Assembly (NCBI GenBank): GCA_003427395.1 | Contig: BFEA01000126.1 | Coordinates: 373,741 to 416,439, forward strand | DNA from: Chara braunii | Taxonomy: Eukaryota > Streptophyta > Charophyceae > Charales > Characeae | Reading direction: 5' to 3' | Length of the DNA stretch: 42,699 nt | Shown: one piece after another, positions 32,883-42,660 of the stretch | Layout: each line of letters begins with the position of its first letter | Numbering within the stretch: position 1 is the stretch's first letter | The notes under the pieces: generated by a model | The model's database searches: none | What the model was told of the DNA's origin: nothing | The model's input: only the letters and a program-made list of their open reading frames with translations | Position numbers and translations under genes: made by a program

Positions 32883-33560
32883 ATGGAGGAACAGAAGGGA
32901 GCGCAAGAAGGGGAGGAAGAAGGGGAAGAAGAGGTGGAAGGGGAGGAAGCAGGAGAAACGGAGCTAATTGATTTGTTTGAAGGAAGGGAGGGTGCCGGGT
33001 CTGGAGAAGACGAAGTGGAACACAGTGAGGACGATGCCGGATTTGGAGAGTCGTCTGGCGAGTTCAAATAACTGTACGGATAGCATCATGACGATGATGT
33101 CGATGACGATGATGTCGATGACGATGCCACGACAATAGAGATGGAGACACAAGTGGTCAACAGCGTTTTCGCAGAGCCCGAAGATTATGCGGTCCGGCCA
33201 CTGACGTCTGCTGTCGACTTGCAGCACCGGTTCGACGAGGCTTCCTTCGCCATCAGCCCGTCTGAAAAAAGTCGACGTATAAGCATCGACGAAGTTATCG
33301 ACGGTATCCTCGGCGACCACAATGTGTCTGCCCGTCCGTCCGCAACTGCCAACGTCGCATCTTGGCAGCTGCCCTCGCTTCGTCGTCGCCGAAGTCTCTG
33401 GTGCTGCAGGCCACTCTTGCCGCCGAAGGGGAAGGCGAGTGCAGTGGAGGACAGCATGTGACGTCCCCAAAAAAATCGAGGTTCGGCAGTCAGGCTCTCG
33501 ACGTGCTCGCTTTGCCTGCGCCTAATTCACCATCGAAGGAGCGGAGAGAGAAACAGACTG
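32883..33560 (+). CDS. Possible 5' exons of the C48 protease gene (acidic)
   Basis: An acidic frame starts at the ATG 32883 (MEEQKGAQEGEEEGEEE...) and reaches TAA at 33069-33071. The same frame reopens after a TAG at 33081 as an Asp-rich stretch (from GAT/GAC repeats) and continues through METQVVNSVFAEPEDY (ATG 33141) to 33461. A different frame, 33362-33560, ends at a donor-like GACTG/GTAAGC and contains SPKKSRFGSQALDVLALPAP, which reads like a disordered exon. I cannot join these pieces to the protease with confidence. They may be its N-terminal exons, a separate small acidic gene, or relics. Confidence 0.35.
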
Positions 33561-33866
33561 GTAAGCCGTGAAGAACGCCTGCGCATCCGGATGTCGCCGG
33601 ATTACAGTTCGCGCTATACACACGACGACTGTCCACATTGTCTGTGCATACGAGAAGTTCCAGATGCAGGCATGCTACAGCCAGCAGCCCTTCCTACTCC
33701 AGCTCGTCGGCCTATCTGTGACTCGGCCAGGTTGCTAGTCGAGGGTGGCGAAAACTTCGTCCAAAACCTTACACTCCATCCAAGGAAGGATCTGCCCTGG
33801 CTGAGGAAGTGGCCAATGTGCTAAGAAAGTGGCCAAGTACATGGACTGACAGTTTTCCCTTCTCAG

Positions 33867-35260
33867 GAATAATGCCGGTTTTAGTTCGCCGGGATCCGAA
33901 CTTCGTTTGTCGATGCCTGATGTGGTCAGTCTAAGTGGGGCTGGTGTGTTGAAAAGTCCGCTGCAGTCCGAACTTCGCGAATTGCTGGCCTCCGTCTTCT
34001 GTGCGAAGTGCGAAGGTGATAAGCTTGGATGTTGCAGTCATTTTGTTTTCCAGTCACACAACCGCACCTGGGTGCACATGACCACGCGAGATCAGGGTCC
34101 TGTGGTCGGAGAGGTCCAACTTGACTGTTGCGACTGTACGAATGTATGGTTCTCATTTTTCGTTTTGTGTTTCTTCTGTTGTACAGGGATGGTGTCGTCT
34201 TGAACACGGAGGTCCTCCAAATATCCAGAGCACATATTGCAGAAAGTCCCCGGGTTGAGTAAAAAACACAAGGATATGTTAAAGACATCAGGGGTTGATG
34301 TCGAGATCGGGAAGAAGGAGTACACCGTTGCCATTGATGAATGTCTTTCCCTTCTTGCCCAAGAGAAAGGGATATATCCACGATCTGTGAGTAGGGGTCA
34401 GGCCATGTATGAGAAGTACTTAGCAACGCGTCATGCACCGGGGGACAATGTCTAGAACTCCGTTTCTCACTACCCCACGTTTCCTTTGCTCGATGCTGTG
34501 CAGTGCGGGCAACAAGTGCAGCACGCGGGAAAAGTTTTGTTGCGACGATTGCGCCTCTGAGCTTGCGGATTTTGGACGACATTGTACGAGGCTCGGTGCC
34601 GTCTAACATTATTCTCTCTATACTGGGCGATGGTCAATTTCGGATTGCAGCAAAAGATCTCCTCGCCCTCTTGCATGTCAACGGCAGGGTGAATGATGAG
34701 GTGGTCAATTTCTATATGGCATTGTTGGGGTCGACCGCATGTGGGTCACGTGACATCTCTTGAGGCCTTCAAGTCTTCAGCTTTAATTTGTTCTTCTTCA
34801 GTAAACTGCGACTTCAAGGACACGGTGGGGTGCAGAGGTGGGCTAAAAACATAGATTTGCTTCGTTACGATATTATCTTCGTTCCTGTCCACAAAGATGA
34901 TGATCACTGGATCCTCGTTTCCATCAACATGAGAGATGATGTTCCCGAAATTTTTGATTTTGTCCTCGCATTGTAGCTGATTCTAGTTTTTACCTTAGTG
35001 TTTTCAGGTTGATTGTGCACTATTTGGAACGTCAAACATCACATAGGCGGTCGGGTAGGAATTGGAAGTCCATGGTGGGAAATGTTGTGGTGGATGGAGT
35101 TCCGAGACAAGTGGATGGAGCAAGCTGTGGTGTGTTCATGTTGATGTATGCGACGTTGTTGCAACATGGAGATCGACCGCCTTTCCGGTTCTCTTGTAAA
35201 GATATTCCCCTTTTTAGACGACAATTAGCATCATGTGTCTTAGAACATCGTTGTCTTTGA
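33867..35260 (+). CDS. C48 (Ulp1-like) cysteine protease, multi-exon, with Cys-rich region
   Basis: The proposed exons are 33867-34143, 34187-34253, 34292-34429, 34504-34744, 34802-34972 and 35008-35260. All five GT-AG introns (43, 38, 74, 57 and 35 nt) keep the frame. The first acceptor follows TTTTCCCTTCTCAG. The protein has a Cys/His-rich part (VFCAKCEGDKLGCC, LDCCDCTNGWCRLEHGG, TYCRKSPG), possibly zinc-binding. A linker follows, then the protease domain: LLHVNGRVNDEVVNFYMALL, the catalytic His-Trp in DDDHWILVSIN, an Asp in EIFDF, and Gln and Cys in PRQVDGASCGVFMLM. All catalytic residues are present, unlike the left copy. C48 enzymes cleave SUMO-like peptides and occur in several plant transposon families. 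The introns are extremely short; frameshift decay is the alternative explanation. Two palindrome-family sites lie inside the first exon. Upstream exons are unresolved. Confidence 0.7.
33882..33975 (+). repeat. Two palindrome-family sites inside a protease exon
   Basis: The sites 33882-33903 and 33954-33975 are 72 bp apart in forward form. In the reading frame of the exon they encode SSPGSEL and KSPLQSEL, so the duplicated DNA motif gives a duplicated peptide. The first differs from the palindrome at one base; the second is diverged in the centre. Confidence 0.85.
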
Positions 35261-35770
35261 TGGATTTGATTGACTTCGAAACTTTTTTTAAGGTGTTTCA
35301 TTCGTTGATCATTAAATTTCGTAAATCGAGACATTATTCAATTGTCCTTCTGCCAAAGGCATTGCTTTCTTTTATCGTTCTGAGTTCGCGTTATCTACGG
35401 CAAGCTCAATGCATGTCCTGCGTCATGTATGGGCTTTGTAATCTATGTCACGTAATGTTCCATGTTCCGAATTTTGTTAAAGTCGAAGTATTGTGTTCCA
35501 TGTTTCGAATTCTGTTCAACTGGAAGTGTAAACATGATTGTGAAACTGGTTGGTGGATGAATGAGGAATCTCATCTTATGTGAAATTGATCAGTGGATGC
35601 CCAAACCTTCTTTACATGACCATTTAAAATGCGGATACTCATCGTGATGGAGCACAATTTAATCTAATTCAATCTAATTACATTGCTAATTTTGTTTACA
35701 AAAGTTCAACAACTATGGATGTCAGCAAACTTTCGCATTTGGGGCGACTGGGCGGGCCCATATACAAACA
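35261..35770. other. AT-rich 3' flank of the right module
   Basis: The stretch after the protease stop has no gene. It contains a diverged direct repeat (GTAATGTTCCATGTTCCGAATT near 35451 and GTGTTCCATGTTTCGAATTCTGTT near 35491). It probably holds the 3' untranslated region of the protease gene; there is no clear AATAAA. Confidence 0.5.
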
Positions 35771-35776
35771 CTGCAG

Positions 35777-36152
35777 TCAAAAATGAATTCGTAAGAAAGA
35801 GGACAGTGTCTCAATATACTTACTGTATCTTTCATCACATTTATGAAATTGAAGTTTGACAAGTTAGGACCACGGCACACTTCCGCACAGGGTTCGCTTT
35901 GGCGTGCCAATCGTTGTTCGTTTATGAAGTTTGACTAGTATGGATCCCAACACACTTCCCCACAGGATCACCAACATGTTTTTGAAGTTCAACAAATAAG
36001 GATCCTAACACACTTCCACATTTAGGATTTCATTTATGAAGTTTCACAAGTATGGATCTCAGCACGCTTCTGCATGTGGTTAACCCTTGGATGGGCATGC
36101 CTACGTTGCTTAGGCTGCAGCCAAAAATTAATTCGTCAGAAAGAGGATACAG
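35777..36152 (+). repeat. Array of diverged 22-nt sites between ~340-bp direct repeats
   Basis: Four copies of a unit like TTTATGAAGTTTGAC followed by AAGTATGGATC-CCAACACACTT occur at about 35830-36080. The 22-nt core aligns without gaps to the palindrome family, sharing AAGT, GGATC, C and ACTT, with the CpG positions lost. The array is bracketed by direct repeats (GCAGTCAAAAATGAATTCGT at 35777 and GCAGCCAAAAATTAATTCGT at about 36117), each followed by AGAAAGAGGA. It lies just downstream of the protease gene and just before a Ty3 fragment. Confidence 0.7.
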
Positions 36153-36166
36153 TATAATGTCATATT

Positions 36167-36787
36167 TTAACGAATAACGTGTTGTTCCCCTTCGTTGTGC
36201 TCACTGTAACTCCCTGCTTCCGGAGTCTCTTCCTCTGCGTCCTCTTCTTCAACTTCTTCTTCTTCTTCCGAGCTTTCCTCTTCCGCTTCAATCTCTACCT
36301 CCTCGTTCTCGGAAGCCGTCTGATCTTGAAAGAAGGCGAGATCGACTATTTCGTGCGGGTCTAGATAATCGCGCTGTGACGGTGGGTTGCGGCTGCTTCC
36401 TGGCTCCTCCAAGCACGCCGACCACTGAAGGTATGGTGTCAATGTCCGTGGGAGGACGTGCGAGACTGGGCTGTTGTCACTCTGCGAGACGATCTCGAGT
36501 GGGAGATCGTCGGCCAGCTGCACAAGGGGGACCGTTAGCTCTTGCACGATTAGTTGGTGATGGTCGGGCCGCACCGATCCGAAGTGGAATCCGAGGAGAT
36601 CGCCCTCCACTCCCGTTCTCCACGCTTGGATGATAAGCAGCTCAAGGTACTCAGCCCACTGGCGGTGATCCTCGTGCCACGTCCACGTGATCTTCACTCC
36701 GACCTGACATGCCGACAAATCGTCGAAATGCTCTCGCCAACGCCTCCATTGTTGGGGATCAAGGAGGGGGACAGCGACTGATATCAC
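36167..36787 (-). pseudogene. Ty3-type polyprotein C-terminal region, fragment
   Basis: The 206-codon frame contains QQWRRWREHFDDLSACQVG, a middle part with LELLIIQAWRTG, a Pro/Ser-containing linker, and a very Glu-rich C terminus ending TPEAGSYSEHNEGEQ. It follows the integrase remnant (38207-37456) on the same strand. It appears to belong just before the tail seen at 9677-10294. I take it as the part of pol after the integrase in a Chara-type Ty3 element. It stops abruptly at the border of the palindrome array, so the tail is truncated here. Confidence 0.55.
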
Positions 36788-37455
36788 AGAAAACGAGAGA
36801 TGCGGATGAACTCTGGATTGCCAAAAGGTGGGAAAGAAGGAAGGGAGGTCGAAGGTAGAGATCAGGGACGGGTTTATTGGGGATGTTGGAAGGGGATGAG
36901 TTCAGGGAGCACCACCGCCGGCTCGTGCTGGAAAGCTCAGATCCCGTCGAGGTCGAGGCCGTCCGTGGGGAAAAGGTTATCCCCGTGAGGCGTAAGTCAA
37001 CGATTCCACTCTGACGCCAACTACTGCGCCCACAGCCGAAGCGTCGTCTTGATAGCCGTATGTCACAGCGGGCTGATGGTGCTGATGTCGCCACTGAAGG
37101 CGAAAACCGTAGACACGTAGCTGATTCCGTGGGCTGATCGTCAATGAACCACTACCGCTTCCGCCAAAACAACCGCTCGGGGACTGCATGCAAATCGAAA
37201 CTCAGCTGCTGCGTAGACTCCCTCAGTATAGAAGAATTGCGCGAGTCGCCGAAGATCCGGGCTGAGCTGCGGATGATGAACTTGTCGGATCGCCGATATG
37301 TAACACCGTGGTACCAGCAGAGGATCGCCGAGAGCTCACTCAGCAAGAAAACTCATGGCGATGGTGACGGGGATGGAGCAACAGAAAGAGAACACGAAGG
37401 AGACAGAGAGATAGGCGATAAGCAGTCGTCGTCCTCTTCCGCATTGGAGGAGGAG
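36788..37455 (-). pseudogene. Frameshifted linker of the same Ty3 element
   Basis: Minus-strand frames read Ser/Pro- and acid-rich linker sequence after the integrase (LPSSLSLPSSDSSSNAEEDD), then short pieces in shifting frames (SDKFIIRSSARIFGDSR; YGYQDDASAVGAVVG). This is consistent with a decayed pol segment joining the integrase to the C-terminal frame. No independent gene. Confidence 0.45.
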
Positions 37456-38207
37456 TCAGATGAAGGCAAAGATAGGGAAGAAGGAAGGGGACGGAAGGTA
37501 GGACACGTGGCGGATGATCGGACGAGCCGATTGGTTGTCGGACACCTCAGGTGCAAGCCGCACGGTGTTCACACCGTTCGGAACGAGCTCAATCACGCGG
37601 AATCGCCCGAAGAATCGTGGCGCTAGCTTCCCTTGGCGAGCAGATTTCCTCACCTGCAAGATGTCCCCCAATTTGTACTCGGGCCGTGGACCTGCGTTCC
37701 CGTTCCAAGCCTTGTAGCTTCGGACCTCTCGGCCGTGGGCCAACTCGGTCATTTTCTGGCATTTTCGGGCTAGCCTGGGGAGGGACCGTTCCATTAGCTC
37801 TAAGTGCCGCTTGGCCTTGTCCCGAATCGTGGCCCTTGTGGGCCGCCGGTTCAGCGTTGATTCATCGGGGAGGCTCGGTATCGAAATGCAAGTGACGCTA
37901 TTGGTCCTTAGTTGGAAGGGGCTCAGGCCCGTTGATTCGTGGGGCATTCCGCGATGGACCGCCAAGATGTGGTCGACGATATCGGGCCAGGGCCTCGGAT
38001 CCTGTGTCGCGATGTTTCGTCGCAACGCTGTCTATATCACCCTATTTGCATTTTCTACCAGCCCGTTGGATTGCGACATGTGGGGCGCGGTATTCCACAC
38101 AGCGACACCGTGTATGACCTGATTCCTCAACACTTCTCCCCTGAATTCTGCCCCGTAGTCGGTCAGAATCTTTTCCATATCCTGGTGCATCCCGAGAAAA
38201 CGGTGTA
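37456..38207 (-). pseudogene. Ty3/gypsy integrase, C-terminal half of core plus tail
   Basis: Read on the minus strand, the core starts near LHRFLGMHQDMEKI with the second catalytic Asp in LTDYGAEFRG. HMSQSNGLVENANR carries the catalytic Glu, 35 residues further on (one short of usual). HESTGLSPFQL is the usual post-core block, and PRFFGRFRVIELVPNGVNTVRL is the GPF/Y-like end. A TAG at 38032-38034 replaces a probable Gln right after the Glu motif. The zinc-binding domain, the first Asp and all upstream pol domains are missing; unrelated sequence begins near 38.2 kb. This is clearly a dead fragment. Confidence 0.85.
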
Positions 38208-38460
38208 GGGGCGAATACCCTTACAAGGGTGTCCGCCCTGGGTTTTGCATGCGACAGAGAATAGCTTTGGTTTAAGGTATAAGCATTCCGCGCGTGCGAT
38301 TGCATCTGTGATTTGTGTTGGCTGGGTGGTTGACTAGAATAAAGAGTGTGTGGGCGCGCGGATTTGAGGCGCGCGTGATCTTCTTATTTGATTGATGGTT
38401 GAAGGGCCGGCATGAACGCCGGCCAGATTTTTATTTTTCAAATTAAAATAGGGATTAAAA
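38203..38460 (+). mobile_element. Possible LTR edge inserted into the integrase
   Basis: The integrase homology stops near TGTAGGGGCGAATACCC. That sequence starts with TG, carries a short inverted repeat (ACCCTTACAAGGGT), and is followed by an AATAAA (about 38339). A strong hairpin lies at 38405-38424, with 7-bp arms GGCCGGC/GCCGGCC around ATGAAC. These features fit the start of an LTR that truncated the older element. I cannot locate the other end or a target duplication, so this is tentative. Confidence 0.3.
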
Positions 38461-38842
38461 AGATTATGTCTTGTTGATTAATGTGCCCGCCTGTGACTTG
38501 TGCGCATGTGCGGAGGACGGCATCGGCAACAACGAGATTTTGAAAATGTTTTACTTGTAGAAGATCTACGCATTGCGCAGTGCCTGCTTATTTTTGTGCC
38601 GTCAATATTAGACCCAGCCTTGGGCCTGACAATATTTGGTAACGACGTTTGACTTTTATTGAAGAGATTCGAGGATCGAGGTTGAGCGGCAACAACGCGG
38701 GGCATCAGAGTAGTGCGAAAGGCTTGACGGGGCTATCCTCCTTGATTTTNTCATTGGCGGCGTCGGAACAGTGCAGGCGGCCTCGTGGTTTCGTCCCTTG
38801 GCGACTGAAGTGTTCATAGGTACTTTACTATTTTCATGGTTG

Positions 38843-39331
38843 TTANTATTTACTTCTATGCTTGGATTTTCGTAACTCAGGTGCGACACTGACCACTAAA
38901 AGGCCGTCGAGGAAGGCAAGGATACTGAACCTGCGCATCTTTTGGCAAGCCCGTTCGGGTTCCGGCTTGTCGGGATGTTGACGGAACTCCCCTACCCCGC
39001 CCATCTTGAAGTTCAGACCAGGGAGGTCAACGCGCAAGGAAGTGGTGGAGTCCGTGGTCGTGGTTTCCCTCGCTTCCCATTTGGAGAGCGGCGATACCCT
39101 AAATTGGAAGGGAGTTGGAGAGCACTCCAAGCGGGTCTGTGGGGTCGCAACCTGATGGTGGCATGGGCTGTGGGGGATGTACAGTCCGCCCCCGACATAG
39201 GCTGGGGGAGGGTTGACCGTGCGCATGCCCATTGGGGCCAGAAGAGGCAGATAGTGATGAGGTGCAAAACCGCGCCAAGTGCCCAGTAGGTTCGTGAAAC
39301 CCTCCTCCACATCGGTCTTCAAAGTTCTCAT
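38843..39331 (-). CDS. Unrecognised open frame, possibly retroelement-derived
   Basis: This is a 162-codon minus-strand frame (MRTLKTDVEEGFTNLLG...; ...LPGLNFKMGGVGEFRQHPDK...), which I do not recognise. A second frame overlaps it at 39557-39099. Codon content gives no strong support and there is an N at 38846. It could be part of a Gag-like region or a chance frame; no function is assigned. Confidence 0.2.
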   Translation of the reverse strand: MRTLKTDVEEGFTNLLGTWRGFAPHHYLPLLAPMGMRTVNPPPAYVGGGLYIPHSPCHHQVATPQTRLECSPTPFQFRVSPLSKWEARETTTTDSTTSLRVDLPGLNFKMGGVGEFRQHPDKPEPERACQKMRRFSILAFLDGLLVVSVAPELRKSKHRSKX

Positions 39332-39559
39332 CTGAATATTTGCTACTGCCGCAAGGACCCGCTTTGGAGCCGCTTAGTTTGGAACCATACCGCGAGCCCG
39401 TAGCAGGCCCGCATGTGCCAATTCCACGACCAGTGTTGTGTGTGGGCAGCTGTTGGGAGCTCGAGGTAGTGCCAGGCTCAGCCTGAGCAAGGTGGGGCGG
39501 AGGTAGGTTGGGAAAGAGGCTGCAGCGGAGCTGTGGCACGAACGGCAAACTATACAATA

Positions 39560-42290
39560 TGTCGAGTCAGCTATAGGGCGAAAAACTAATGAAACCGTTC
39601 GGTCTAAAGTTCACCTCAAAGCTGTGCACAGGATAACCCGTGTTGTTGGCCACTACCATTATACGGCTGTGGGACCTCGCGGTATTGAAGTGAGCTTCGA
39701 CTGAGCAGGCTAGGATCGGCGAGCGATAGCGCAGCGGAGAGAGGCGATGCCAACGGACATGAAGTAAGTAAGCGCGGAGGAGGCTGGCAACAGACAGCGG
39801 AGGAGACTTGGAGCCAACGAGGGGGGGGTGAATGTGGATGTGAAGCGGTGTGGGGTGCAGACTGTGAGCACGAGCTATGGTAGAGAGAAGTAGGGGCGAG
39901 AACGAGCGGAAAAACGAAGATCCCGCCTATTTCCTGATGTGATTAGGCAGAGACGAGGGCGATCCCGAAGTTTTGGCCCCGAGCGAATTGCATGGTGAGG
40001 CTCGAATTAGTGCTAAGTTTGTAGATTAGAAGCTAGTAGAGAAACTTAGAACATGAACGAAGGAAAATGGTGGAGTGAACCTGGATAGCGTACCATGCCA
40101 GGTGCACTCAAGTTTAGAGATGGTGGAAAATGAGCCTAGCGTGGTCGAGAAGGATGTAATCCCGGGGTTTTCGACCCCGGCGAATCGAACGGTAACGTTG
40201 GATTTAGTGGTAGGTCAATGGATAGCTAGTTAGTAAGAGATGGAGAAGAAATGACCTGCGCGGAGCTATGGTAGGAGACGGGAGAGGAGTGAAAAAGTCA
40301 AAGATGTTTGTAGATTCTCGACGAAATCGGTCGGGAAAAGATGGTAGATATGGGTTTTTGGGTAGGGAGAGTTTGATCGTAATATTAGTTTTGGGGTTAG
40401 TTGAATAGAATTAGTGTTAGAAAGAGAAAGGACTGTGTGGAGATGGCGGGAACGAGGAGGAAGAAAGAGTTAGTTTTCACCCGTGCATGGATTTGAGATT
40501 TTTAGGAATGGGGCGACCTGAAATCTGGTGTTAATGTTAGAGTAGAGTTGGTGGCCTAATCGTATCGATATTTCGGGATCGCATGTAAGGAGGGGAAAAC
40601 AACTTCGCGAATAATTAAACGAATACTCCCACGTTTTAGCGAAAGATTCATCCTCATTTTGTGTAAAACGGTGAGTAGAGGAGTGAAGCCGGGAGTTTGA
40701 AGCCGTGCGTTTTCTGCAGCTATCGCAATAATCGTAATTGATCGTGGCCTTGTCCTATTTATACCTGCTTATTCATACGGCCATGCTCCTGGCCATTTTG
40801 CTGATTGTTCCTCTCCCACGCACGATTGCACGCATGGCTCGTAAGTTCATTCCCACAGCCTTGGTTCGCCGCGATCTGTTGGCACCTGGCTAGACTGGTA
40901 AAAGACATATTCGGGCGCAAGAACAGTGGAATCAAGCAGCTCTAAACCAACGGCGAGTTGTTTTGACCGTCGGCTTAGAGTCCAATGTCGCAAAGTGTAT
41001 CAAAGGTAGTGGTGCATGACCGTTCTCAGTTGGGGGACTGACCATCCTGCGAAGCTGCGGTACTTCCTGCATGATGCCTACTACCATTCACTCCCGGGTC
41101 GAATACATGTGGTGTGCCTTGTTTTGAATACAACCTTTCTAGACCTGTGCTGCAGAAGTCGGGTGCTGTGCAGAAAGGAGCAGGAGGGGGCTGACTGTCG
41201 ATCACGTTGTAGGCCTCGAAGGATGATGGACAGTCCCGGAGGGAAGTGAGACCAGAGGACGGACAGGCGCAACATTAACTATGCGGCGCTATAGATCAGA
41301 GGACCTGTATGTGTGGAGCACCTGCAGAGTTAGAAACAGCAAGGGACAGCAGTAAGGCTGAGAACCTACCTACAGACTGGAGACTGTTTGTACCGTTCGA
41401 ACAGCAGAAGGTACATATTAACCGAGGGGGCCGGAGACATACTAGTTGATCGGTGCGGTACCCATCATGCCAGGGAGAGTAGTATAAGTACCTTCCACCA
41501 TGCGGATAGCTGTTGAGGACTGGCGAGGGTATCAACCAGCACCAACGCGCACTCTGCTTGCTGCGTGGCCAACAGGGTAACCTTGTTGCCTTGCGATTGA
41601 GATAATGGGAGGTACTTGTTCGAGGCCACAACCCGTGGTTTGAGGCTAGGGACAATGTTGTTTGGGTTTTGACACCAGGCGAAAAGGTGGAGATCAGAAG
41701 GGCTATTGTTGAGAACTGAAGAGTTATCAGGAAGTCAACAATAGGCGGTTTCGTTTTGGATGATCAAGCTGCTGCATATATTGATTGTCATTGCGGGACC
41801 CTCAAGCGAGTCGAGGTTTCAAGGCCCTCTCCTTCGAGTCTGAGTGCACCCTCCTTGGATCTGAGAGTCTAAAAACCTTCTCACCCTATCCTTCTTACTC
41901 TTAGTCTAATCCTGATCTAAGCGGAAGGCGGCAGACGGGGTTGCAACCCGTAGGACCGCAGCAAGACTTTGTGGGGAGTCAGCCCACCGATTGCGGGAGC
42001 TCTGCCGGAACTTAGAAAGGGTTTTGGAGACAGGGAACTTAGAGGCAACATTTACTTTCCTTCTATAAGCCCAGATTATAGCCCCTATTTGTACTGCCTG
42101 TTGTGTTTGGACTGAGTATACGGCATGCACCCCTTCTTTGACATTTTGGTTTGACTTTCAGGACATGAGTCAGATAAAGTGAAGGAATGCATGCAAGTCT
42201 CAGTTTCAATTCAGTTGAGTAACTGAAAGCAGACCGTAAAAATAGATTGCATCTGGGGGAAAGGCATGACAAAAGGTTGTTTTGTATGAG
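39560..42290. other. Long noncoding stretch, probably retrotransposon remains
   Basis: No frame exceeds about 120 codons and none has a motif. The strand is purine-rich (GAGAG, GGAGA) between about 39.8 and 40.7 kb. I see no tRNA, no LTR pair and no primer-binding site. Because it continues into the hairpin series, it is likely internal noncoding sequence of a large retroelement. Confidence 0.4.
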
Positions 42291-42310
42291 GTTTGACTGT
42301 GTCATTGAGG

Positions 42311-42660
42311 CTGGGAAGTCCCCATAAGTTTGGGGACGCTCAGTGCTTTGTTTATTTTTGGTTTTGTGTGAAGCGTCCGACCCTTCTATAAGTTTAGGGC
42401 GTCTGATTGCTCTGGAGGCTGGGAAGTCCCCATAAGTTTGGGGAGACTCGGTGATGTGGTTGGATGGAGGGTCAGGCTGTTTTATAAGTTTAGGTGGTCT
42501 GACTGCTCTGACTTGCGAGGGCTTGAGTGTGATTGATTTTCAGGGGTCAGGGGCATTTTATAAGCTTAGGTGTTTTTAGTTGCCTTGTTTCTTGGGTTCT
42601 CTCCGTTTCTTTTGTTCCTAAACGAGGAGGTCTAAGTTGTTCTATAAGTTTAGGTGGCTC
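42311..42660 (+). repeat. Six small hairpins with ATAAGTTTGG/ATAAGTTTAGG loops
   Basis: The motif ATAAGTTT(G/A)GG (once ATAAGCTTAGG) occurs six times about 50-70 bp apart, near 42325, 42390, 42430, 42482, 42560 and 42640. Several copies are flanked by complementary bases: GTCCCC...GGGGAC twice, GACCC...GGGCGTC, and GTCAG...CTGAC. The stems differ but stay paired while the loop is conserved, which suggests a structured RNA or a repeated cis signal. Runs of AAGTTTGG are also known from the noncoding 3' part of plant Ty3 elements, from memory. Confidence 0.7.

Noticed and set aside
33926-34609. A 227-codon minus-strand frame opposite the protease gene
   Set aside because: It is antisense to well-supported protease exons and contains no domain; it is a shadow frame.
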